DNA of 15,004 nucleotides from UBA1425 sp051881715 (GCA_051881715.1 JBJEQK010000055.1:1-15004); one strand, 5' to 3'; positions 8,231-14,989 are shown, counted from the stretch's first letter. The notes: generated by a model not told the origin, from the sequence alone. Numbers and translations: made by a program.

Positions 8231-8351
8231 CTGTCGTTGTTTGTACCGTGTCCGTCTGCTGCGGATTTCCCACCAGTGTGATTGCCGGGGTCAGCACCAG
8301 AGAAACAGCGACCAAACAGCAGAGAAAAGCGTAAAATTTCACTTTTTTCAT
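8214..8351 (-). CDS. Possible small signal-peptide-like or membrane peptide (45 residues)
   Basis: On the minus strand an ATG at 8351-8349 opens a 45-codon frame ending with TGA at 8216-8214. It starts with a basic end (MKKVKF), then a hydrophobic stretch of about 20 residues (YAFLCCLVAVSLVLTPAI), then a polar Gln/Thr-rich tail ending in EKAAI. That is the shape of a signal peptide or single-pass membrane peptide. AAGGAG lies directly before the ATG, too close for it, but 9 nt before an in-frame GTG three codons later, which would give 42 residues. The stop codon lies inside the terminator hairpin loop. No clear promoter was found upstream on this strand. I do not recognise a family; it may be a chance frame or a gene remnant. 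Confidence 0.35.
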   Translation of the reverse strand: MKKVKFYAFLCCLVAVSLVLTPAITLVGNPQQTDTVQTTTEKAAI

Positions 8352-8382
8352 CTCCTTACCCCATGAATATTGCACTGTAGAC

Positions 8383-8412
8383 TTGACATTTTACACCCGA
8401 TTGGTATAGAAT
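8383..8412 (+). promoter_or_regulatory. SigA-type promoter for the citrate synthase run
   Basis: A perfect -35 TTGACA lies at 8383-8388. The -10 may be TATAGA (8405-8410, 16-nt spacer, preceded by TGG) or TAGAAT (8407-8412, 18-nt spacer). Transcription would start near 8417-8420, giving a short leader of about 30 nt before the ATG at 8450. No operator-like repeat or riboswitch fits in that leader. Confidence 0.75.
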
Positions 8413-8449
8413 TAGTATAAGTATTTTTATGCACATAAGGTGGTGTATT

Positions 8450-9865
8450 ATGTCAAGTATCATTTCCCCTGTTTCCAATGATGCAATCTCCTTTCTTTGC
8501 GATGAGCTGGTAAAACATAACCGAATCAAGTCCGAGGACTTCACACGATATGACGTAAAACGCGGTCTGCGCAATGCGGACGGCACGGGTGTTATGGCAG
8601 GGCTGACGCACATTTGCTCCGTGGACGGCTATTACATCAGCGACGGCGAGCGCGTTCCCCGCGACGGAAAACTGACATACCGCGGCATTGATATCAACGA
8701 CATCGTGAACAACTGCGAAAAGGAAAACCGCTTCGGTTTTGAGGAAACAGCTTGGCTGTTGATGTTTGGCGATTTGCCGACGCAGAAACAGCTGGATATG
8801 TTCTGCGGTATGCTGTCGGATGCGCGCGAATTGCCGGAGGACTTCATCGAGGATATGATTATGAAATCGCCCTCGATCAACGTCATGAACAAGCTTTCCC
8901 GCTCCGTGCTTTCTCTGTATTCCTACGATCCCGACCCGGAGAATACCTCCATCGAAAATGTCTTGCGTCAATCTGTACAGCTTCTTGCGCAGATGCCGAT
9001 GATCATGGCCTATGCCTATCAGGTCAAACGCCGACATTATTACCACAAGAGTATGTACATACACCCGGTGAAGCCGGAGTATCTGACGGCGCAGACCGTT
9101 CTGCGCACCATTCGTTCCCACAAGGAGTTTTCCGACGAGGAAGCCAAGCTTTTGGATCTCGCGCTGATCCTGCACGCCGAGCACGGCGGCGGCAACAATT
9201 CCGCCTTTGCCACGCGTGTTTTGACTTCCAGCCTCACCGATACCTATGCGGCGATCGCCGCCGGTATCGGCTCCCTGAAAGGTCCCCGTCACGGCGGCGC
9301 CAACCTAAAGGTGCGCGAAATGATGGACTTCATCCGCAGGGATGTGGAAGATGTCACCAGCGAAGATCAGGTGGCGGAATACCTGTGCAAGATTTTGAAA
9401 AAGGAAGCAGGAGATCGTTCCGGTTTGATCTACGGCATGGGACACGCAGTTTACACGCTGTCCGATCCCCGCGCCGTGATCCTCAAGCGCAACGCAAAAG
9501 CCTTTGCGGAAAAGAACGGCTATATGGATCAGTTCAATCTGATTGATATGGTGGAGCGCTTGACCCCGGAGGTTTTTGAAAAAGTGAAGGGGAGCAAGAA
9601 AAAGGTCTGTGCCAACGTGGATCTGTATTCCGGTTTGATTTACGATATGCTGCATATCCCGGAGGATCTGTTTACGCCGCTGTTCTGCGTGGCGCGGATG
9701 GCCGGTTGGTCTGCGCACCGCATGGAGGAGCTGATGACCGGCGGCAGAATCATCCGTCCTGCCTATAAGAGCGTCTCTTTGCCGAAGCGCTATTACCCCA
9801 TCGGCGAACGTGCAGAGAGCTATGTGGCAGACCTCGACTATATTCCGAAAGAAGAACGCAGCTGA
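8450..9865 (+). CDS. gltA: Citrate synthase (Si type)
   Basis: Condenses oxaloacetate and acetyl-CoA to citrate, probably supplying 2-oxoglutarate for glutamate synthesis in an anaerobe. The 471-residue product carries the family marks: LTYRGIDINDI (75-85); LILHAEHGGGNNSAFATR (239-256) with catalytic His245; GSLKGPRHGGAN (274-285); GMGHAVYTLSDPRA (329-342) with His332 and Arg341; and NVDLYSGLIY (389-398) with catalytic Asp391. An N-terminal extension of about 60 residues precedes the core, giving a longer form than the ~370-residue Bacillus CitZ. The start at 8450 follows AAGGTGGTG (8437-8445); an in-frame ATG at 8429 lies too near the expected transcript start and has no ribosome site. 2-Methylcitrate synthase is possible, but no prp genes are nearby. 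The Re-type clostridial enzyme belongs to another family. Confidence 0.95.
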   Translation: MSSIISPVSNDAISFLCDELVKHNRIKSEDFTRYDVKRGLRNADGTGVMAGLTHICSVDGYYISDGERVPRDGKLTYRGIDINDIVNNCEKENRFGFEETAWLLMFGDLPTQKQLDMFCGMLSDARELPEDFIEDMIMKSPSINVMNKLSRSVLSLYSYDPDPENTSIENVLRQSVQLLAQMPMIMAYAYQVKRRHYYHKSMYIHPVKPEYLTAQTVLRTIRSHKEFSDEEAKLLDLALILHAEHGGGNNSAFATRVLTSSLTDTYAAIAAGIGSLKGPRHGGANLKVREMMDFIRRDVEDVTSEDQVAEYLCKILKKEAGDRSGLIYGMGHAVYTLSDPRAVILKRNAKAFAEKNGYMDQFNLIDMVERLTPEVFEKVKGSKKKVCANVDLYSGLIYDMLHIPEDLFTPLFCVARMAGWSAHRMEELMTGGRIIRPAYKSVSLPKRYYPIGERAESYVADLDYIPKEERS

Positions 9866-9882
9866 TTTTCAGTAAAACAGAA

Positions 9883-9888
9883 AGGTGA
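9883..9888 (+). promoter_or_regulatory. Ribosome binding site that selects a TTG start
   Basis: AGGTGA at 9883-9888 lies 8 nt before TTG at 9897. The in-frame GTG at 9885 is part of this site and so cannot be its start. Confidence 0.6.
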
Positions 9889-9896
9889 CGATCATT

Positions 9897-10811
9897 TTGA
9901 ATAACCAGAAATACGAAACCGTAAACCCCTTTATATTGTTTATTTTCTTCATTGTTGCGGTCATTATCGCACTGCCCCTTCGTGTGTTTCAGCTGATGAC
10001 AAACATTCAGCCGGACACCGGTTTTTGGGTCAACACTTCCCATTTCTCCATTCCCATTCTGTACGCGGTTCTTGCACTGGGTACCGTCCTGCCGATCCTT
10101 CTTTCTCTCCTGCACAAAAACGGCTTGGGAAAAACAGACGATCAGGGGGAGAAAAAAGTTGTCGGCGGCGTGATCTCTTTTCTCGCGGCCGGCGGTCTTG
10201 CTGTCAATGCGATCACCCGCTACGGCGCATTTTCCGATCTGTATTTTGCCTATTCCTCGACGGCACAGAGCACAACGCTGATGTCCTACCTGTCTAAATC
10301 CGGCGCAACCGCCATGGGATTGGAGGCGTTCTTTGCGGTCGTGTCTGCGATTTTCTTTATCATGCTGGGCATTGCGCTTCTCACCGGCAAGGATCCGTCC
10401 GAATACAAGCTGCTGGCGATCATGCCCGTTTTCTGGGCGATTTTCCGCATCATGCACCGCTTCATGCGCAAGATCAGCTTTCTGAATGTTTCGGAGCTTT
10501 TCCTGGAACTTCTGATGATCGTTTTCCTGATGATGTTCTTCATGGCGTATGCGCAGGTCACAGCCAAAGTCAATGCGCAAGGCTTGGAATGGAAGCTGTT
10601 TGCATACGGGCTTCCGGCGGCGTTGTTCTGTCTGATTTGTTTTGTACCGCGCCTTGTAGTGACTGTGCTCGGTCACGGTGAGTACATTGCCGCAGACTCC
10701 TCCATTGAGGTGGTCGATCTCACGATGGCGGCGTTTATTCTGTATGCTTTGGTGGATCGCTCCAAGGTGTTCCGTCAGGCGATCCGTTCCAAGAAAGAAG
10801 ACGCCGAATAA
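9897..10811 (+). CDS. Polytopic membrane protein of unknown function
   Basis: With the TTG start chosen from the ribosome site, the protein has 304 residues. About eight hydrophobic segments are visible, near residues 12-32, 50-73, 89-106, 141-163, 170-188, 200-222, 233-257 and 271-287. The loops are short, and the tail is basic (VFRQAIRSKKEDAE). A charged loop, KNGLGKTDDQGEKK, separates segments 2 and 3. I recognise no transporter signature, catalytic motif or domain name; it looks like one of the uncharacterised integral membrane proteins of Clostridia. It begins 31 nt after the citrate synthase stop, with no terminator between, and ends 2 nt before the AEC permease gene, so the three are probably co-transcribed. 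A role with the permease is only a guess from position. Confidence 0.8.
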   Translation: MNNQKYETVNPFILFIFFIVAVIIALPLRVFQLMTNIQPDTGFWVNTSHFSIPILYAVLALGTVLPILLSLLHKNGLGKTDDQGEKKVVGGVISFLAAGGLAVNAITRYGAFSDLYFAYSSTAQSTTLMSYLSKSGATAMGLEAFFAVVSAIFFIMLGIALLTGKDPSEYKLLAIMPVFWAIFRIMHRFMRKISFLNVSELFLELLMIVFLMMFFMAYAQVTAKVNAQGLEWKLFAYGLPAALFCLICFVPRLVVTVLGHGEYIAADSSIEVVDLTMAAFILYALVDRSKVFRQAIRSKKEDAE

Positions 10812-10813
10812 AT

Positions 10814-11758
10814 ATGTTCCTTTCCAACATGATGATCGCTGCAAAACAGGTAGTGATCCTTTACATTCTTGTGGCCGTCGGCGCTGTGTGTGACAAGGTG
10901 CATTTATTCACGGAGAAAACGGCGAAAGCCTGTACAGATCTGCTGTTTTATGTCATCACATTCTGCGTGATCGTACAGTCCTTTCTCACCATGGACAACA
11001 CGGCGAGCAACACCAAAAATCTCTTGATCGCCATCGGCTGCGGGATGTTGATGCATTTGGTTGCCGCACTGCTTTCTGTCCCGTTTTTTCGTAAAGGGGA
11101 CAAAGCACGCAACGCTGTCTTTCGCTATGCGGCAGTATTCGGAAATTGCGGCTATATGGGACTGCCGCTGACCAATGCGGTTCTCGGCGCACAGGGCGTC
11201 TTTTTCTGCTCTGCTGTCATCGTTGCGTTTCAGATCTGCGCCTTCACATACGGCATCTATGTCATGACGGCCGATCGGGAAGGCAAGAGCGCTTTTGATT
11301 GGAAAAAGATTCTTCTCAATCCCGGCGTCATTGCCGTGATCGTCGGATTGCCCCTGTATTTTTTAAATCTACAGCTTCCGACGGTTTTCATGCAGCCGGT
11401 GCGGTATCTGTCCGACATGAACACACCCCTTGCCATGCTGATTTTCGGAACATACCTTGCACACGCAGATTTTCGGACAATGCTTCGGGAAAAGAAGATC
11501 GCTTTGGTCGCCTTGTGCAAGCTCATTCTTTTGCCGCTGATTCTGCTCGGGATATACATCCTCTTTGGCATCCGCGGTACGTTGCTTGCAACATTGGTTT
11601 TGACGGCCAGTGCGCCGTCTGCCAACAACACCGTTATGTTTGCTGCCAAATATGACAAAGACACCGGCCTTGCGGCACAGACTGTGAGCGCTGTCAGTTT
11701 GATTTCTGTCGTAACCATGCCGGCTATGATTGCGCTGGCAATGAGTTTTCCCGGATAA
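10814..11758 (+). CDS. AEC family permease (auxin efflux carrier/malate permease type)
   Basis: A 314-residue integral membrane protein of the AEC (Mem_trans) family, whose bacterial members include malate and other organic-acid permeases. About ten hydrophobic segments form two halves separated by a loop near 152-166. Family marks are FGNCGYMGLPLTNAVLG (109-125) in the first half, and LNPGVIAVIVGLPLYF (168-183), TPLAMLIFGTYLA (204-216) and TASAPSANNTVMFAAKYD (264-281) in the second. The substrate cannot be read from the sequence; being downstream of citrate synthase makes a di- or tricarboxylate plausible, as inference only. The ATG at 10814 has no strong ribosome site; two further ATGs at 10829 and 10832 are possible starts. 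Its stop TAA overlaps the AAGGAG site of the next gene. Confidence 0.88.
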   Translation: MFLSNMMIAAKQVVILYILVAVGAVCDKVHLFTEKTAKACTDLLFYVITFCVIVQSFLTMDNTASNTKNLLIAIGCGMLMHLVAALLSVPFFRKGDKARNAVFRYAAVFGNCGYMGLPLTNAVLGAQGVFFCSAVIVAFQICAFTYGIYVMTADREGKSAFDWKKILLNPGVIAVIVGLPLYFLNLQLPTVFMQPVRYLSDMNTPLAMLIFGTYLAHADFRTMLREKKIALVALCKLILLPLILLGIYILFGIRGTLLATLVLTASAPSANNTVMFAAKYDKDTGLAAQTVSAVSLISVVTMPAMIALAMSFPG

Positions 11759-11762
11759 GGAG
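11757..11762 (+). promoter_or_regulatory. Ribosome binding site overlapping the permease stop, for a TTG start
   Basis: AAGGAG at 11757-11762 overlaps the TAA (11756-11758) of the AEC gene and lies 10 nt before TTG at 11773. This supports the TTG start and suggests coupled translation. Confidence 0.65.
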
Positions 11763-11772
11763 AAGATTTTCC

Positions 11773-12600
11773 TTGCAACAAATCCAAACAATTATGGATC
11801 AAGTTTCTCCGCTTTGGGGCGTTTGTGCCTTTGAGCCGTTTCGAGAGCATATCCTGCCTTGCCGTGCCGCAAAGCGAATCCCTGCCGAGGCACAAAGCGT
11901 TCTTGTGGCGCTGTTTCCCTATTATTTGGGGGAGGAGGCGTACGAAAACTCCAACATTTCCCGCTATGCCGTTGTCCCGGATTATAACGACTTCATGCAG
12001 GAAAGGTTACAGGGCGCTTCTTTGCAAATGAAAAGCGCCTATCCCAACGAAGCGTTTGAAGCCTTTTGCGGCAATTCTCCCATTTCCGAAGTTTACGCCG
12101 CACAAAAAGCAGGATTGGGCTCCAAGGGGAGAAACGGGCTTTTGCTTACGGAGCACTACGGCTCATGGGTTTTTATCGGCGAGATCATCACCACCATGTT
12201 TCTTCCGCCGGCGTCCCGGGAACTGTCCCTGTGCGATGGCTGTGACCTGTGCATCCGTGCCTGTCCTGCCGGCGCTTTGACACAGGACGGCTTTCAGGGG
12301 GAGAAATGTCTCTCCGCCATTTCCCAGCAAAAAAAGCCGCTGACGCCTGAGCAGGAAGATTTGATTCGAGCAACGGGCTGTGCATGGGGCTGTGATATCT
12401 GCCAAAAAGCCTGCCCCAAAAATGTCGGTGCAGCCAGGACGGAGATTGATCTTTTTTTAAACGGAGCAAAGGTTCGCGCTGAGCACGGAGATGCACTGCA
12501 GGGCAGGGCATACGGCTGGCGAGGCGCAAAAATAATTGAACGCAATCTTGATTTATTCGATGGAGGTTCTCATGAAACTGGTAATTGCAATCATCAATAA
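11773..12600 (+). CDS. QueG-like (epoxyqueuosine reductase family) Fe-S protein, short form
   Basis: QueG reduces epoxyqueuosine to queuosine in tRNA using cobalamin and two [4Fe-4S] clusters. This 275-residue protein has the N-terminal DUF1730-like part, the cofactor-region motif KAGLGSKGRNGLLLT (112-126) with GSWVFIGEI (130-138), and all eight family cysteines: C154, C157, C160, C164, C179, C207, C210 and C214, plus an extra C203. It differs from QueG in two ways. It ends soon after the cluster domain, with no HEAT-like tail. The position where QueG proteins carry the catalytic Asp before Pro (VDxxP) reads GNSP, with Asn101. True QueG activity is therefore uncertain; it may be a paralogue with another reductase role. 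The TTG start is set by AAGGAG at 11757-11762. Its 3' end overlaps darA by 29 nt in another frame. Confidence 0.8.
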   Translation: MQQIQTIMDQVSPLWGVCAFEPFREHILPCRAAKRIPAEAQSVLVALFPYYLGEEAYENSNISRYAVVPDYNDFMQERLQGASLQMKSAYPNEAFEAFCGNSPISEVYAAQKAGLGSKGRNGLLLTEHYGSWVFIGEIITTMFLPPASRELSLCDGCDLCIRACPAGALTQDGFQGEKCLSAISQQKKPLTPEQEDLIRATGCAWGCDICQKACPKNVGAARTEIDLFLNGAKVRAEHGDALQGRAYGWRGAKIIERNLDLFDGGSHETGNCNHQ

Positions 12601-12895
12601 CGATGACTGTCCGACTGTTCTTTCCGAGATCACCAAAGCCGGATTCAGCGCAACAAAGCTTTCCACCTCCGGCGGCTTTCTGCGCGCCGGCAACTCCACG
12701 CTTTTGATCGGCGTTGAGGAGGACAAGGTGGATCCGCTGATCGAGATCATCGGTAAATTCAGCTGTAAACGCAAACAGATCGTTCAGGCATCCACGACGT
12801 TTAACGCAGAGTTTTTCACCTCTGTGCCGGTGGAAGTCAATGTCGGCGGCGCAACAGTCTTTGTGGTCGATGTGGACAAATTCGTCAAGCTTTAA
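12572..12895 (+). CDS. darA: Cyclic-di-AMP receptor, PII-like (DarA/PstA)
   Basis: A 107-residue PII-like signalling protein that binds the second messenger c-di-AMP as a trimer in the cytosol; its output partner is not settled. The family core is clear: MKLVIAIINNDD (1-12), ATKLSTSGGFLRAGNSTLL (27-45) and VPVEVNVGGATVFVVDVDKF (85-104). By alignment from memory with Staphylococcus PstA and Bacillus DarA, the ligand-loop residues Asn24 and Arg26 are Gly24 and Ser26 here, and the stretch before VPVEV (about 74-84) differs and lacks the usual PYPVEV. I believe some clostridial homologues share these changes. The start at 12572 follows TGGAGG (12561-12566), inside the end of the QueG-like gene; the frame is also open from a TTG at 12536 that has no support. 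darA followed by holB and ricT is the Bacillus yaaQ-holB-yaaT order without yaaR. Confidence 0.93.
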   Translation: MKLVIAIINNDDCPTVLSEITKAGFSATKLSTSGGFLRAGNSTLLIGVEEDKVDPLIEIIGKFSCKRKQIVQASTTFNAEFFTSVPVEVNVGGATVFVVDVDKFVKL

Positions 12896-12897
12896 GT

Positions 12898-13749
12898 ATG
12901 GAAAAGGTACTGGAGCAGATCTTGTCGGATCTGCAAAACGGGAAGTTGTCCCATGCCATTCTGCTGGAGGGTGGCTCGCAGGAGAAACGCCATGCATTTG
13001 CGCGCACTGTTGCCAAAGCGCTGGTTTGCAGCGGCAAAGCGGTACCATGTGACATCTGTGCTGACTGCATCAAGGCGAATGCCGATTCGCACCCGGATAT
13101 CCTGTTTTATGCCGGAGGCGCTACGGTTGGCAGCTTCAAGGTGGACACTGTGCGTGAGATTCGCCGGGTGGCGAGTGTTTTGCCCAATGAAGCCGAGAGG
13201 AAGGTCTTTGTTCTCGAAAATACGCAGGCGATGGCGGCAGGCGCACAAAATGCCCTGCTCAAGATTTTGGAAGAACCGCCGTATTATGTGCACTTCATCC
13301 TGACTTGCCCATCCCAAAGCGCCATGCTGGACACCGTTCTCTCCCGCGTAACGGTATACACGTGTCCGCAGGAACAGAACGAAACCAACACGGCAGATTT
13401 GGAAAAGGCTCGGACAGTGGCAAGCAGTATTTTAAAAAATGTTGCAGTAAAAAAAGAATGGGATGTTTTAAAAGAAACTGCCCAATTTGAGAAAGACAAG
13501 GATTTTTTCACCCTTTGCTGTCAGGAAATGCGCAGTTTGGCGGAGCTTGCTCTGGTCAATAAAGTTGCAGATCTGCCGGCAGACGAAACAGTGGAACAAA
13601 TCAGCAGTCTCTTTCCCAAAAGCAAACTCATCTCCGTGATCGACGTTTGCGCCAATACGCTGGACTCGATCCAGAAAAATCTGAACGGCAACCTTCTGAT
13701 CACTTTGTTTTGTGCTCAGTTATTGACCGATCAATACGGAAGGATATAA
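12898..13749 (+). CDS. holB: DNA polymerase III delta prime subunit (clamp loader)
   Basis: HolB is part of the clamp loader that places the sliding clamp on DNA at the replication fork. The 283-residue product shows the AAA+ clamp-loader fold: SHAILLEGG (18-26), where a Walker A would sit but lacks GKT, as expected for the non-ATP-binding delta prime; a zinc module C44-x6-C51-x2-C54-x2-C57; KVFVLEN (102-108) as the degenerate Walker B; AGAQNALLKILEEPP (114-128); and LSRV (148-151) in place of the usual SRC arginine-finger motif. The C-terminal 120 residues are the less conserved collar helices. The ATG lies 2 nt after the darA stop with no visible ribosome site, so it may depend on translational coupling. 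Confidence 0.92.
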   Translation: MEKVLEQILSDLQNGKLSHAILLEGGSQEKRHAFARTVAKALVCSGKAVPCDICADCIKANADSHPDILFYAGGATVGSFKVDTVREIRRVASVLPNEAERKVFVLENTQAMAAGAQNALLKILEEPPYYVHFILTCPSQSAMLDTVLSRVTVYTCPQEQNETNTADLEKARTVASSILKNVAVKKEWDVLKETAQFEKDKDFFTLCCQEMRSLAELALVNKVADLPADETVEQISSLFPKSKLISVIDVCANTLDSIQKNLNGNLLITLFCAQLLTDQYGRI

Positions 13750-13755
13750 AATACT

Positions 13756-14619
13756 ATGGCAATGATTATCGGCGTTCGTTTTAAGGAAGTCGGCAAAGTG
13801 TATTACTTTGACCCCAAAGATATAGAATTTCAAGTCGGCGAAAATGTCATCGTAGAGACGGCACGTGGCATCGAATGCGGCGAAATCGCTCTGGCCAATC
13901 AGGATATGCCGCAGGAGGAGATCGTACATCCCTTGAAGCCGGTTATCCGCAAGGCCAACAAGGAGGACTTGAAAACCGTCGAAAAAAATAAGGAAAAGGA
14001 AATCAACGCATTCAATATCTGCCAGGATAAAATCGAAAAGCACAAGCTGGAGATGAAGCTGGTGGACGTGGAATATACCTTTGACGGCGGAAAGATTCTG
14101 TTCTATTTCACTGCGGACGGACGCGTGGATTTCCGGGAACTGGTTAAGGATCTTGCCTCTGTGTTCCGCACAAGAATCGAACTTCGCCAGATCGGTGTGC
14201 GGGACGAAGCCAAAAAACTCGGCGGACTTGGCGTCTGCGGCAGGGAATTTTGCTGCCGCAGCTATATGGGAGATTTCCAGCCGGTGTCCATCAAGATGGC
14301 AAAGGAACAGGGTCTGTCTCTGAACCCTGTCAAAATCAGCGGCACCTGCGGAAGATTGATGTGCTGTCTGAAGTACGAGCAGGAGGCGTATGAGCATCTA
14401 CTGCGTGTCACACCGAAAGTCGGTGCAATCGTCAATACCGCAGACGGAAAGGGTACCGTCGTGGAAAACAACCTGCTTACGGGTATGCTGAAAGTTCGTC
14501 TGGATTCCAGACCCGATGCCGCACCGATTGCATGCCATCGCCGAGATGTCAAGACTGTGCGCGACGGACACATCAAAGTGGATCGATCGGAAATAGAGGC
14601 ATTAAAAGGAATTGAATAA
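13756..14619 (+). CDS. ricT: PSP1 domain protein RicT (YaaT)
   Basis: In Bacillus, RicT (YaaT) works with RicA and RicF in an Fe-S complex that aids RNase Y-dependent mRNA maturation and affects sporulation and competence. The 287-residue protein begins MAMIIGVRFKEVGKVYYFDP and contains the PSP1 domain at about 58-145. The cysteine-rich core follows: GGLGVCGREFCCRSY (156-170; C161, C166, C167) and SGTCGRLMCCLKYEQEAY (195-212; C198, C203, C204), all six conserved-looking cluster cysteines. The tail after 270 is short. GGAAGG (13738-13743) precedes the ATG by 12 nt, a little long; the ATG at 13762 is an alternative start. It is the last gene of the citrate synthase-to-ricT run and follows holB by 6 nt, as in the Bacillus cluster. 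Confidence 0.93.
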   Translation: MAMIIGVRFKEVGKVYYFDPKDIEFQVGENVIVETARGIECGEIALANQDMPQEEIVHPLKPVIRKANKEDLKTVEKNKEKEINAFNICQDKIEKHKLEMKLVDVEYTFDGGKILFYFTADGRVDFRELVKDLASVFRTRIELRQIGVRDEAKKLGGLGVCGREFCCRSYMGDFQPVSIKMAKEQGLSLNPVKISGTCGRLMCCLKYEQEAYEHLLRVTPKVGAIVNTADGKGTVVENNLLTGMLKVRLDSRPDAAPIACHRRDVKTVRDGHIKVDRSEIEALKGIE

Positions 14620-14632
14620 ATAATCATTTTTT

Positions 14633-14655
14633 TGCAAAAAGGTATTGCATTTTTT
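14633..14655 (+). terminator. Weak candidate terminator after ricT
   Basis: TGCAA (14633-14637) and TTGCA (14645-14649) can pair around a 7-nt loop, followed by TTTTTT at 14650-14655. A 5-bp AT-rich stem is weak, and its right arm overlaps the -35 of the ferredoxin promoter. It may only reduce read-through. Confidence 0.25.
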
Positions 14656-14672
14656 CATGAGTGTGATACAAT
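14645..14672 (+). promoter_or_regulatory. SigA-type promoter for the ferredoxin gene
   Basis: TTGCAT (14645-14650) and TACAAT (14667-14672) are separated by 16 nt. Transcription would begin near 14679, giving a leader of about 25 nt that holds little beyond the strong AAAGGAGGT ribosome site. Confidence 0.65.
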
Positions 14673-14704
14673 ATCTACAAATTATAAAAGGAGGTTGTTC
14701 ACCA

Positions 14705-14875
14705 ATGGCATATGTTATCTCTGACGAATGCATCTCCTGCGGCGCTTGCGCAGGCGAATGCCCTGTAGAGGCCATTTCCGAGGGCGACGGCAAGTATGTA
14801 ATTGATGCAGACAAGTGCATCGACTGCGGCACTTGCGCAGATACCTGCCCCGTAGGCGCTCCTGCAGCGGAATAA
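14705..14875 (+). CDS. 2[4Fe-4S] ferredoxin, clostridial type
   Basis: A 56-residue electron carrier for low-potential redox reactions such as pyruvate:ferredoxin oxidoreductase or hydrogenase in anaerobes. Two C-x2-C-x2-C-x3-C-P motifs are complete: C9, C12, C15, C19 and C38, C41, C44, C48, and the ends MAYVISDEC and CPVGAP match classic clostridial ferredoxins in length and sequence. The start at 14705 is set by AAAGGAGGT (14687-14695), 9 nt upstream. The same frame is open from 14645, but that start overlaps the -35 box. It has its own promoter and terminator, so it is monocistronic and probably highly expressed. The cognate oxidoreductase is not in the window. Confidence 0.96.
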   Translation: MAYVISDECISCGACAGECPVEAISEGDGKYVIDADKCIDCGTCADTCPVGAPAAE

Positions 14876-14891
14876 TTTACACAAAAAAAGA

Positions 14892-14920
14892 GAGCTCCGT
14901 TTTTAGACGGGGCTCTTTTT
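14892..14920 (+). terminator. Intrinsic terminator after the ferredoxin gene
   Basis: GAGCTCCGT (14892-14900) pairs with ACGGGGCTC (14907-14915) over nine positions, with one G-U pair and a 6-nt loop. TTTTT follows at 14916-14920. A run of A at 14883-14889 can extend the stem and could make it work on the other strand as well. Confidence 0.9.
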
Positions 14921-14961
14921 GTTGGTTCATCACGGATTTTTGTGAGACTAAAAGTTTCGCT

Positions 14962-14981
14962 CAAGCCTTTTCAAAGGCTTG
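14962..14981. repeat. 9-bp palindrome in the intergenic region
   Basis: CAAGCCTTT (14962-14970) and AAAGGCTTG (14973-14981) are perfect inverted copies around TC, best drawn as an 8-bp stem with a 4-nt loop. No U-tract follows on the plus strand. With the next palindrome it looks like part of a structured intergenic repeat. Confidence 0.55.
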
Positions 14982-14989
14982 CAGATTCC

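Noticed and set aside
8429..8449. Upstream ATG for citrate synthase
   Set aside because: It lies only about 10 nt after the likely transcript start and lacks a ribosome site, while AAGGTGGTG precedes the ATG at 8450.
9885..9896. GTG start for the membrane protein
   Set aside because: The GTG is itself part of the ribosome site AGGTGA that fits the TTG at 9897.
9750..10844. 364-codon minus-strand frame opposite the membrane protein
   Set aside because: Its Gln/His/Arg/Asn-rich composition is that expected from the complement of hydrophobic codons; no start signal or known motif.
12536..12571. TTG start for darA
   Set aside because: No ribosome site, and the DarA family begins at MKLVIAI at 12572, where TGGAGG is well placed.
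14645..14704. Upstream ATG for ferredoxin
   Set aside because: It would sit within the promoter, and the family starts with MAYVI after the AAAGGAGGT site.
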